Source of the DNA: Loripinus fragilis
Taxonomy: Eukaryota; Mollusca; Bivalvia; Lucinida; Lucinidae
Assembly: GCA_964019695.1 (NCBI GenBank)
Contig: OZ026518.1
Coordinates: forward strand, 110,010,508-110,074,507
Direction of reading: 5' to 3'
DNA length: 64,000 nucleotides
A program made the translations under genes and the position numbers. How positions within the stretch are numbered: the first letter of the stretch is position 1; every line of letters starts with the position of its first letter. Shown in pieces: positions 55,276 to 64,000 of this stretch. A model generated the notes under the pieces. The model did no database searches. It was not told the DNA's origin and saw only the letters and a list, made by a program, of their open reading frames with translations.

Positions 55276-57460
55276 ACATAACCCATTTTAGATAAAAGAC
55301 CAACAAAACCATTTAATTCAAACCATTAAACATTTTAAAGCACATTTATATTGTTTGTTTGCATTATATACCCCAAAGTTATTCTTGGGAACCCTTTAAA
55401 CAGCCCTACCCCCTACATATGTTACTAGAAAAATCATTGTATAGCAAAATAATGAAAAAGGGAAAAGTGAACATATTAATTTTCTTATATCTCTGTTATT
55501 ATATATCAGAAATGCCTCAAACTTCTCTCATATAAGCTTATAACACCACCTTACAATAAACTATACATAGAAGATGCATGTGCTTTACCATCATTAGTCT
55601 AATGTGGAGTTACCCCACCCACCCCCATTGACAAGGCAAAAATTACATGCTCCTAGCTATGGGGCATAGAATCCTTTCTTTACACATAAAATCAACTTCT
55701 AATCACTTAAAAAACTCATTTGTACAAAAAAGAGCAATTTCTGCTAATTTAGATGAAAAAAGCTAATATTATGTAACAGCCAGAGGTGGGGAAGAGCAAA
55801 GCTTTCTTCCATGCAGAGGGACTATGCTCTCCGGCATGGCATTTGGACTACTTACATTTCACCGAAGGCCTAGGGGGAGAATAAAACTACTTCAGCCAGG
55901 ATGCTGCAAGGTCAAGGTCAGTGAAATGGAGATTTTAAGGTCATAGAGGTCAAAGGTCAAGGTCACTTTGCAGTTTTATTGGCCAAAAAGGTACCCATTC
56001 TACTATTTATGACCTATTTCTCTTAAATGAGGTAAAATGGTCAGAGAAAAGCACCAAATTATTGACAAAAATTTAAAATTACTAGCCTAAAATACTCATT
56101 TTATAAATTGCAGGCTATAAATTTGCTAAAAGCATGCATGTGAATTGGTATTTTGAAGAAGTTTCATAATGCATTTTTTTCAAAGTGTCATTTATATTGC
56201 CGGATCCAATAGTAAAGATTAAAACGGGCTAATACGCATACATATATGCATCTGAAATGGCTCCTCTTATAAAGGTTAAGGTTATTTATAAGGTCTAGGG
56301 TCAATTTGGCACAGCAAATCAACCAAAAGGGCCCAGGTGGATTAATTAACAAAGTGGACACTGCAACTTCAGACAGGTTTCCAAGTTGTTCTTCACTGTT
56401 GCTAAATGGAAAGGTCCATTTTTCAAAGGTCAAGGTCATATTGGGTCATGTGACAGTCTCCTGTGCTATCTCCAAGTTCAACTAAGGCAAATGACAATAA
56501 ATGATCATGCAAATGTGGGTTTACCACATGTAATACTTTTCAACAAAGTTGCTGCATTTAACTCAATCAAGTGACCACTACTGCCGTCTACGGAAACTTG
56601 CGAAAGGGCCATTTTTACCATATTTTGTCAATTACAAGAAGAAATACTCAAAAAAAGCTTCAGCATAACAATGAAAAATACAAATGTATGTGATATAAGG
56701 ACCCGTAAGCTTTTGATATATGAAATGATGCCTCCAGTATAGCCTCATAGTGCAGTAGTGGAACTCACATGCTTCCCAGCCCAATATGTAGTGCAAAACT
56801 GAGCCAGCCATCACCCCTACCAACTAATAAGGCTCTTTTTCTGTAGTCTGAATGATTTTTGTCTTTAAAAGGTGGACTTTTTGAAGCTGAAATCATTATA
56901 GGACTCACTGAAACCAAAACAATGCATCAAAAACATATTACAGGTCACATGCATAGCAGCCAAGGTATCCAACAAAACAGGCCTGATGTTCTTCTTTAGG
57001 GCCCAGACCTGTAAATGTTTTTCCATAGACCTCCATTATAGCTTTTGAGTAAGCTGTGGTCCACACAACTCTTCAAGCACAATGAGGCTGCCGTAGAATT
57101 ACAGATTGGACCTAGTTCAACCAATAAACAAATATGAGATACCATGGTGACCACCATGTTTTACCACTTTTTGGCCCCTGAAGGTGGGCACCCTACATGA
57201 GAGGAAATTTTCATTGAAAAAAATACCAAAATGCAAGGTCCTTTTTTCTAAGCCACACCAGTAAACTTAATCAACAAAAGCAATGAGAAGTTGTTTCAAA
57301 AAGTACAGCAAAGATATACCCGTCTAATAAGTACAATATATTTCCTAGTTTTATTATTGACCAATCATGAAACACCTTACAACTTAAAAATATTGTGCTG
57401 AGCTTCCACCCACCTTTTGAGCCAATCAGTGCCCTTTTTACATTTACAGGTCTGTGGCCT
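54811..57460. mobile_element. Composite element with identical 467-bp ends
   Basis: 2.65 kb inserted into a module G copy: the flank 'ctggtttaag' on the left and 'taaagccctccag' on the right rejoin to the uninterrupted 'ctggtttaagccctccag' of the 36479 copy. The insertion site shows TTAAG/TAAAG, a possible imperfect 5-bp target duplication. The 1.72-kb interior (55276-56997) has no ORF above about 83 codons and contains AGGTCA-rich stretches ('caaaggtcaaggtcact' near 55950, again near 56427). Identity of the ends means the structure is very young or recently homogenised. Alternatives: non-autonomous LTR-like (TRIM/LARD) element, or two MITE copies trapping DNA between them. Confidence 0.75.
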
Positions 57461-57464
57461 AAAG
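56998..57464. repeat. Identical 467-bp direct repeat, right copy
   Basis: Offset from the left copy by exactly 2189 bp along its whole length. The minus-strand frame 'CKVFHDWSIIKLGNILYLLD' appears in both copies and is a repeat reading, not a gene. Confidence 0.9.
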
Positions 57465-57715
57465 CCCTCCAGTAAAGTATTTTTAATGACCGTTCGAAGT
57501 CGATACTTCTTTCGTGGATCATTTGTGTTATTCATGTCTTATGTTTGTCATGCTTTCGCGTTTGTTCATTGCTGCCTTGTGGTCTCGTGCTGGGAAAGGG
57601 CTGACCTCATAGCTCTTGTTTGTGATGTTTAATTGTGTTTTGTCATGTGGTATCCTGGGTCATGTGATGTACTTGATTGTGTCCATTCCTGATCTTTGCC
57701 ACCTTTCTTTCTTTC
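57465..57715 (+). repeat. Right part of split module G
   Basis: 'ccctccagtaaagtattttt', 'cgatacttctttcgtggatc', 'gcgtttgttcattgctgcct', 'gctgggaaagggctgacctc', 'gtgtccattcctgatctttg'. Continues the 54779-54808 segment. Confidence 0.8.
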
Positions 57716-58535
57716 ATTGTAGCAGCTTACGTCATCAGTTGGCCATAAGTTACGTTTACCTATTATACCTTTAATTTCTGTTTTCTGTTCATGAAATCTT
57801 CAATGGACGGATAACTGTTGGAGGATTGGACAGAATTAGTTTTTTTTTTTTTGGTAAAAATAGTTAGCTGTGTTTATAACCTGAAAACACACACACTCTT
57901 TTCAGTGATTTGTGGTGTAAGTTTCTTTGTTCCTGCCATGTACACTGTTTACGTCTGTTCAGTGCTTATTAGCAGCATAATCACCTCGTTAGAAAATGCT
58001 AGTTATATTGTTTCTTAACCATGTTTATTATACAAGTGATTTGGATATAGTTTATTATCCTCTTGTAGCCTTGTGTTGGATGAATGCCACGCTGTTGGTC
58101 TCCTCTGTTTCTTTTTTATCTTTTTTTGTTGATGGGGTACCTATGTATGTTTTTGCCAGATGGCTAAACTAATGAATATATTATATCAATTTTAATTTAT
58201 TAGTGTTGCAAGCATATTTGCCTCTCGGCTAATAACAAAATAATTGCCATATTCCTTTTGATCATTAAGATTACTTTACAAATCGAAAAGAACAAACACA
58301 AATTTTGAATAGCATAGACGGTCTGTGTTTTCAAGCTAGATTTTAAATATAAGGCAAATCAAAATATGTTCCCCTCTCCACATAACGTACAATAGTATAT
58401 ATGGGATAGAATAGATACCATGTACAATCCCATTTGCTGTGATAACATGTTTAACAACGCGTTTAAATCATTATTACGATTTTTAAAGGAAAACGGCTTC
58501 CCATACAAATGTCGCTTATAAGACAATTCGCAATT
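57716..58535. other. Intergenic DNA, no gene recognised
   Basis: AT-rich. A 66-codon + frame (57818-58018) is hydrophobic but has no recognised family and begins in a poly-T context. Confidence 0.4.
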
Positions 58536-58539
58536 CGCA

Positions 58540-58880
58540 ACGAATTGCTATACAGTGGTTTTGTATTACCGAATGTTCAAATATTCTTTGTGCAAAAAAT
58601 CAGCTTTGCTACTTTTGGGGTAAGCATCGATGACTTTTTTACGAGATACGCTGATCTGGGCTACAGCCTATTACTATCACTATTAACAACAGAGAACTCA
58701 TTTCTATAGTGTGCCTTATCTATAGGATGCATATTGAGTAGCTGGACTGCAAATACTAACATGTATATCACAGACAATGATAATACGCCGAGTGAGATCT
58801 TTAATATCTTGTACAGCAATTGTAGGCTTTAGTCGAGACAATATCCCAGCCTCATCCAACAGAAGCTCAGATTAGCACAT
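58540..58880 (+). mobile_element. Diverged copy of the LINE leader region
   Basis: Matches the minus strand of 52330-52080: 'gctatacagtggttttgta' (gctatacagtggtttcgta in the LINE), 'gctttgctacttttggggta' (accttgctactttcggggta), 'taggctttagtcgagacaat' with 'atcccag' (taggctgtatagaagcacag, 'actatcccag'). Indels shift the reading frame between matching blocks. No EN or RT follows, so this is an isolated 5' fragment. Confidence 0.6.
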
Positions 58881-58953
58881 GCATATTTGCTGTCTAGTCC
58901 GGGACTCAGTTGTTTGAGTATACTACAATTAAGCTTCCATACCTGCGTCTTTC

Positions 58954-59386
58954 TCAGACCGACCGTCTCAGCATAAACATAATATTATAATCATCGCAAT
59001 TCTCACTGGGTACCCGCAGGAAAATGCCCCCATGTTGCTCACTCTCAGAACACATGTCGATAGAAAAGCTGGAAACAAAGATTTTACCTTTGACACAATA
59101 CTCTGACATAATTACAACTAGCAGGCTGTAAAGTAAGGCATTATCAGGCTGTACTTGTGAGCACAAGCACCGAAACAGCGCAGAAAAGGTGTTTGGATTC
59201 CTGACATGATTGCTAAATTCTAGTAAACACAAGAGGTCGCAACAACAATGTACCAATGTCGAAACAATGTTTTTCACCATTTCACCGTTGACTACCAAGC
59301 ATGCAGTCTGTTGCAATACATTAATGTTATAGCCAATCTTTTTATAATGGGAAATTATTTTAATGAACTGCGCTGAAAAATTATGA
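58954..59386 (-). pseudogene. Penelope-like fragment fused to an unrecognised ORF
   Basis: On the minus strand 59386-59288 reads FSAQFIKIISHYKKIGYNIN, then VLQQTACLVVN, the C-terminal region of the RT protein at 40.6 kb, including the 11 nt missing there. At 59288 the similarity stops and the same frame continues through GEMVKNIVSTLVHCC, LLEFSNHVRNPNTFSALFRC, LYSLLVVIMSEYCVKGKIF to DDYNIMFMLRRSV and a TGA at 58954. The second part is protein-like, with many Cys, but matches nothing I can name. It could be a captured host exon or another element. Confidence 0.45.
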
Positions 59387-59524
59387 GAATACCCTTATGA
59401 AACGCCGCTTTATGAGGCATTTATCTGGATCTTCACCGTTTGCCTAAGTACCCGTTTACGTTTATCCAGAATAAAAAGGGTCAAAGTAAGCTGTCTTAAG
59501 CTGTTCTTATCATTCTTAAACCAG

Positions 59525-61435
59525 AAGGATCTAGGTCCAGGTTCCTCAATGTGTCTCTGATGAGTTCATCTGGCGACCGCATTGTTTTAGCTCATTTTGC
59601 CCCTTTAAGGTGGGTACCCTACAAATAGATACAAGGTTGTTTTAATATATAGCCACACACGCGAAACAAACCCATAGGATCTAAATTGTTTATATCCGTC
59701 CTTTCATTATCAAGATTATTGAGCACATGATTTTACCTATAGATAGAGACCACTTTTAGCCAAGCCCTGCCCATTCAGCATTTTCAAGGAAAATAATTTT
59801 ATTTCCTGGTCAGAGACTTACTTTCCCCTATTCCAGAGAAAATAGTAGTAAGCATTAGTCAGCTACAACAGCAGATCAACCTGCATACAAAGATTGATGA
59901 ACAGACATTGCTTTAATGTCTTATTTGGGTTCGAATGCTGTTTGTACATTAAAAGCACATGTATGCCAACTTTCGAAGTGAGTCAAAGACCCAGGCATGT
60001 AAATATAATTCATATGCTTCCAGTATAACTTTAACCCAATAAGTATGGAATTATCCATTCTGTATTTTAAGGGGTTACCGGTCATCTTTTTATATAAAAT
60101 TAGGAATTTCTGTCCCTGTAAATTGTTTTTGTTATCTTAGCAAACAGTGCTGAGATGACCCTGATCTGGGTATTTATTGTTTGACAAAGAACATATTTAA
60201 GTTAACTGTTTGTCTTACTTTAAACCAGAATGTGGCTATAGGCTAGGTTCCCTCGATGTGAACCGATTAGAATCCCTGTTGACCATCAAGTTTTAGATGA
60301 AGTTGCCCTTGGCACCCTACTACACAGGAAAAATAGCAAGATGCAAGGTTGATATAATAACCCAGCACAGAAACGAACCCATAGGATCGAAATATTTTAG
60401 ACTATTTCCGTTCATTTATGTTTGAGCACGTGGTATTTACGAGGGTCATTTGGAAAGTTCTTAGCATGGCATCATAACTCCACAATGCGTTGATAAAATG
60501 CTACCAAATAATACATTATTTTTGTAGCCAACAATGCATAATAATCATTTCGTCGCGCAAAATGTGTGGCTTTATTTGTTCTGTATTCAAGAAAATTATT
60601 TCGAATAACACTATCCCTACTTTTCAAGAAGTGGGTTGGGTAACTCAACCCCGGATATTTTGTCGATGGCATAAGAACTTCTCATGGTATCGCGTTAACT
60701 ATCACAAAAGTGATTGATTCCTACTCTCAAGGTAATTTTTCTTTTTTGTTTGCCACTGTTTTCAATTAGAATGAACCAGAACGCCAACTCATAGCTAAAC
60801 TCATTCTGCCCATGGGAAGATTTGAAGAGTTATCTTCCCTTTGTTCTTGTTCACAAAATTTATTTTGATTTCAATACAAATAGCATAAAGTGTGCTTGAC
60901 AAAAATACCAACATACAGCATTTTTAAACTACTGTCGGGTATATATTTTCAAAATATGTGCATTGTGACATGCGATTTTTAGACGTAAAAAAGGCACATT
61001 GCTTTGCTTTCTAAACGGTTGTGGTATTGCAATTCCCGTATTTATTTATTAGAAACATCCAACTCGGTCATTAATTGTATAATCATTGTACCAGATTGTG
61101 GCCTACCAAATGGTACAAAATTATCTAATTTCATGAACTATTCTAAATGTTCTGCACACTTTTCCAAAGGTAAAATGTTATATTTTCCACTGAACTTTTG
61201 CGTTTTCCAGTATACAAACAGTACATGTATTCACAATAATATTTTTCATGATTGCATCAAGACATCCTCATGAAATGTGTGCTATAACAAAGAGGAAAGA
61301 TAGTTCTTTGAAATGATACCAAACATGATAGGGTTTGTCAATTGGCTACGGAGATAATAGACCATGCTAAGAACTTTCCAAATGCCCCTCGTACTAGCCC
61401 AAATACACCAACATTTTCAGGTCTGTGACCTCAAG
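59525..61435. mobile_element. Older relatives of the 467-bp element
   Basis: 59590-59640 ('gcccctttaaggtgggtacc') and 60290-60350 ('gccctt...ggcaccctactac', 'agcaagatgcaaggttg') match the 467-bp unit. The right end 61411-61430 'acattttcaggtctgtgacc' matches its right end 'acatttacaggtctgtggcc', and 59988-60005 'gacccaggcatgtaaata' resembles its left end. Another partial relative lies at about 61945-62110. All are diverged and the one near 60.4 kb is interrupted by a mariner-like MITE. Confidence 0.6.
60440..61391. mobile_element. Mariner-like MITE, 952 bp, nested insertion
   Basis: 30-bp terminal inverted repeats with one mismatch: left CGAGGGTCATTTGGAAAGTT, right reads back CGAGGGGCATTTGGAAAGTT, both continuing 'cttagcatgg'. 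Flanked by TA at 60438-60439 and 61392-61393. The sister sequence at 61980-62030 shows the uninterrupted target ('gggcacgttgtatttt' then 'caaatacacccac'). 'cgagggtcattt..aaagt' ends are typical of mariner-type elements. No transposase can be seen; frames at 60490 and 61004 do not encode a DD-E/D domain that I recognise. Confidence 0.85.
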
Positions 61436-62349
61436 CAAAACAATTCTAATCCCTTGTTTTGTATCATAGACTGGTATCAGACCAGTAAAAAGAACGATAG
61501 TAAAATATGTGCGCATACACTACCTCTGTAATTGTTTTCACTAACTGTCTAATTTACTGTAATAAATAGTGTGCTAGTAGTTATAGAACTTTCACTTAAA
61601 TACAAAGCCTAGGTATCAGAGACCTACTCTCCGCTATTCTTGGTTGTAAGTGTTTCAAATACTAATCGAGACGTCATGAATGTCAATGCTTAGATATTCA
61701 ATAGCTATAAAAGCTAAAACCATATTTGTTTCAGGATTTTATATTCTTCTGGATATTTTCTGTAGCTAACGTTGTCTCGTGATTGCATTCCATATAGTCC
61801 CATTTCTTAACTATAATTTGTGCAGCTTATACATATATTCAGCGTCAAAGGCTTTTTTATTAAGCTAAAACATTTTATTATAACACTTTACCTTTCGGGT
61901 CGCATCAAGATGCAAGAGTGTGACACTCTGAGAATATTCTTGAAGTGTTTAAATATTTTAGACTATTTCCGTTCTTTTATTCTTGGGCACGTTGTATTTT
62001 CTATTAGATAGAGATCAAATACACCCACATTTTTAGCGAAGCATTTACATGTATAACTACATGCAAAAACAATTTGATTTCCTGGTGTTGGTGTGGTTAT
62101 CAGAGACCATACCTTATCATATGACGTTGCGTCTGGGAGTGAAATAACGCCATGCAATAAAATCTGTAAACCACTAGTGGTTTATCGATTTTCGGGAAAC
62201 GTTATGGCGTCCATAACAACGTTGTAACGTTCATCACAACGTTGCGAACATAATGACAAATTATACCGTTTGTAAGACAGAAATGAGATGATTTCAAAGT
62301 ACTCTTAATGTCATATGATAAATAGAATCTCACATTCGTTCTCTTGTAT
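61436..62349. other. Intergenic DNA with a relative of the 467-bp element
   Basis: 61945-62110 resembles 59690-59830 ('actatttccgttcttttatt', 'atttcctggtgttgg'). 'cgttataacgttcatcacaa'-type short repeats lie near 62205-62245. No gene recognised. Confidence 0.4.
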
Positions 62350-62455
62350 TATTGAATTTATTAAACTCGTTGCGAAAAAGAGATTAAATGCTCGGCAAGC
62401 CTCGCATTTTATCTCTTTTCCCCAACTCGTTCAATAAATTCAATAAAACATGAGC
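62350..62455. repeat. Foldback hairpin with 'ctcgttgcg' arms
   Basis: 'attgaatttattaaactcgt' pairs with 'aactcgttcaataaattcaa'; the inner 'gagattaaatgctcggcaag' pairs with 'cctcgcattttatctc'. A MITE of about 105 bp. Confidence 0.7.
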
Positions 62456-62678
62456 ACTCATGTAAGATCCTCTATTTCTTCTATTCTAGACTGTAAGTGT
62501 TTCAGACAAGAATTGAGCCACGTCTTGCAAACTTAAGACAGCAAATGAGCAGATCAGCAAGCACATAGACACAGGTTGGTGAACGCTAAACCCATTTTCA
62601 CATGTTGATATTTTCTTCAGCTAACCAGGTGAAAGCCTGCGTTGTCTCGTGATTGTGTTCAATAGAGTCTCATCTTAA

Positions 62679-62919
62679 CCCTTAAAGCGCCAAGAAAAAA
62701 AATGCATCTGAAAATGTTGTCTGCTGAAGCCGTCTGCTGCGAATAATTGCCTAACATTACTGACGAATTAAGTATAGAAGCAAACAGCGTGGACCCAGAA
62801 CAGACTGCTCCTATAGGAGTAGTCTGATCTGGGTCCACACTGCTTGCCATAGAGGCTTCTTAAACATTTCAGCAGACGAGAAAAGCAGACGACTTTTGTT
62901 GCCATTGGCGCATTAAGGG
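62679..62919. mobile_element. TTAA-flanked (piggyBac-like) MITE, 241 bp
   Basis: TTAA at 62675-62678 and 62920-62923. Left CCCTTAAAGCGCCAA and right (read back) CCCTTAATGCGCCAA match in 14 of 15. The core hairpin 'cagactgctcctataggagt' lies inside 'gcaaacagcgtggaccca' / 'tgggtccacactgcttgc'. Best-preserved member of the 'gatctgggtccacactg' family in the window. Confidence 0.85.
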
Positions 62920-62923
62920 TTAA

Positions 62924-63797
62924 AAACCCATAGGCTCCACTTTTCCTTACAGATGTGTGGTTTGCCTGACAAAACGAATACTATATGTTATGCAGCGTAA
63001 TTTCGGCGTCAAGGGCTTATAAAACATTTTATATTTAAGTTAGCTCGTTACCTACTAGTGTCGCATGCTGATAACCTTTGCAAACAGTTTGGATCAAAAT
63101 CAGGCCCAATAAAATGTCGGGTCCGATCTGGATCTAAACTGTTTGACACTCTGATGGTATTTCATAAAGATTTTTTTTTTCAAAAAAGTTTACTTTGAAA
63201 AAAATCAGCAGACGACAAAAATGTGCAAATTTCCCACTATGCAAAGCGTTTACCTTCGATGCTGATCCGGATATAAGTGTATGACACTCTGATGGTATTC
63301 TTCTTGTAAAAATATCGACATATGACAAAAGAACATACACTATTAGATCTCAAAGTCCTGCAAATATTTGTTGTCTTATTTTCGTCTGTTGTATAATATA
63401 TATGCAAGTGCTATCATCGAAGCAAACTCAATGAACACTGATGCAGTCTTATCTGAGTACATTGTGTTTCCAACATAGGTTATCTATTAGTAAGTACATA
63501 AGCAGACGAGGCTGGAGCATAGTCAAAATGAGCGATAATGAAGGCCGCTTCCGTCTCGGATACATGCATAGATATATATTCTGTTTGGCTCTGGTAGAAT
63601 TGCATTTTTTCCATTACTTCCTTCTTCATTGCACAAACACACATTTGAAAGGAATATTGCAATTTCCCCTGGTGAATTTAGAAAGGTTTGATACATGTAA
63701 CTTTGGACAGGTTAAAACTTAGATTGCAAATTGGAATAGGGAATAGGGAAGACTGCAAGTGTAATTCATGTCTGCTGCATGATGTTTGTGCTTTGCC

Positions 63798-63798
<1 letters not shown>
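62924..63798. other. Intergenic DNA; possible gene start near 63528
   Basis: 63060-63290 contains diverged scraps of the 62679 MITE ('gtccgatctggatctaaact', 'cagcagacga'). At 63528 an ATG in good context (tcaaaATGAG) starts MSDNEGRFRLGYMHRYIF and stays open to 63722; composition becomes unlikely for a protein after 20 residues and no donor is obvious. Confidence 0.25.

Positions 63799-63852
<54 letters not shown>
63799..63852. repeat. (TTA)n microsatellite
   Basis: About 18 TTA/ATT units. Confidence 0.97.
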
Positions 63853-63853
<1 letters not shown>

Positions 63854-64000
63854 TCTAATGCTTTAGTATCACCAAATACTCATAGTTTTTGTTCAATAAA
63901 CTATTTCAGATGAGGGGTACTTGCATTGTTTATATATTTGGAATTCTTTTGTTCCATAGAATTGTTGTAGCATAACTCTAAATACTTATTTGAAACTTAC

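Noticed and set aside
54809..57464. Classical LTR retrotransposon
   Set aside because: The direct repeats do not begin TG or end CA, no primer-binding site or polypurine tract is evident, and the interior has no gag/pol.
58954..59288. Mab-21/cGAS-type nucleotidyltransferase fragment, because of DDYNIMFML at the end
   Set aside because: Only the last few residues are reminiscent of the family; the expected Gly-Ser and following catalytic pattern are missing.

Overview
The window looks like animal nuclear DNA, most likely from a bivalve mollusc. It is AT-rich, with split genes flanked by GT/AG splice sites, many microsatellites, tRNA-derived SINE, LINE and Penelope-like retroelement remains, dozens of foldback MITEs, and frequent ACATGTA words of the kind common in bivalve genomes. 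The species assignment is inference. There are no operons, CRISPR arrays or bacterial features.

One host gene can be rebuilt with confidence: a GADD45-type stress/growth-arrest gene on the + strand. It has four coding exons (7330-7337, 11644-11748, 14545-14665, 17465-17686), intron phases 2, 2 and 0, and a 456-nt reading frame for 151 residues. Its introns hold a 60-bp minisatellite (7853-10205) and many MITEs, one of them ending 22 bp from the exon 2 acceptor. A second possible host locus is a 94-codon frame at 27217-27498 (+), broken by one in-frame TAG and lying downstream of a perfect CRE site. Weaker host-exon candidates are a last exon at 34153-34380 (-) and a chimeric ORF at 58954-59386 (-).

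Layout: 1-7 kb holds a diverged ~475-bp tandem repeat (2.0-3.7 kb) and MITEs. 7-18 kb is GADD45. 18-34 kb is MITE-dense intergenic DNA with the CRE/ORF locus at 27 kb and a diverged repeat with RFX X-box palindromes at 31.8-33.6 kb. 35-48 kb is dominated by a Penelope-like retroelement family (RT pseudogene 40.6-41.8 kb, 3' end plus terminal module at 35.1-35.7 kb and solo modules), a LINE fragment at 42.2-42.9 kb and a SINE with clear target-site duplications at 43.4 kb. 48.3-52.4 kb is a nearly intact LINE on the minus strand (APE endonuclease, reverse transcriptase, C-terminal CCHC) with a single frameshift. 54.8-57.5 kb is a young composite element with two identical 467-bp ends that split an older repeat. 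59.5-61.4 kb holds older relatives of that element, one interrupted by a TA-flanked mariner-like MITE. The rest is AT-rich sequence with MITEs.

Only GADD45, and possibly the 27-kb and 34-kb frames, would be host functions. Almost everything else recognisable is mobile-element sequence, and several elements are nested so that their order of insertion can be read directly.
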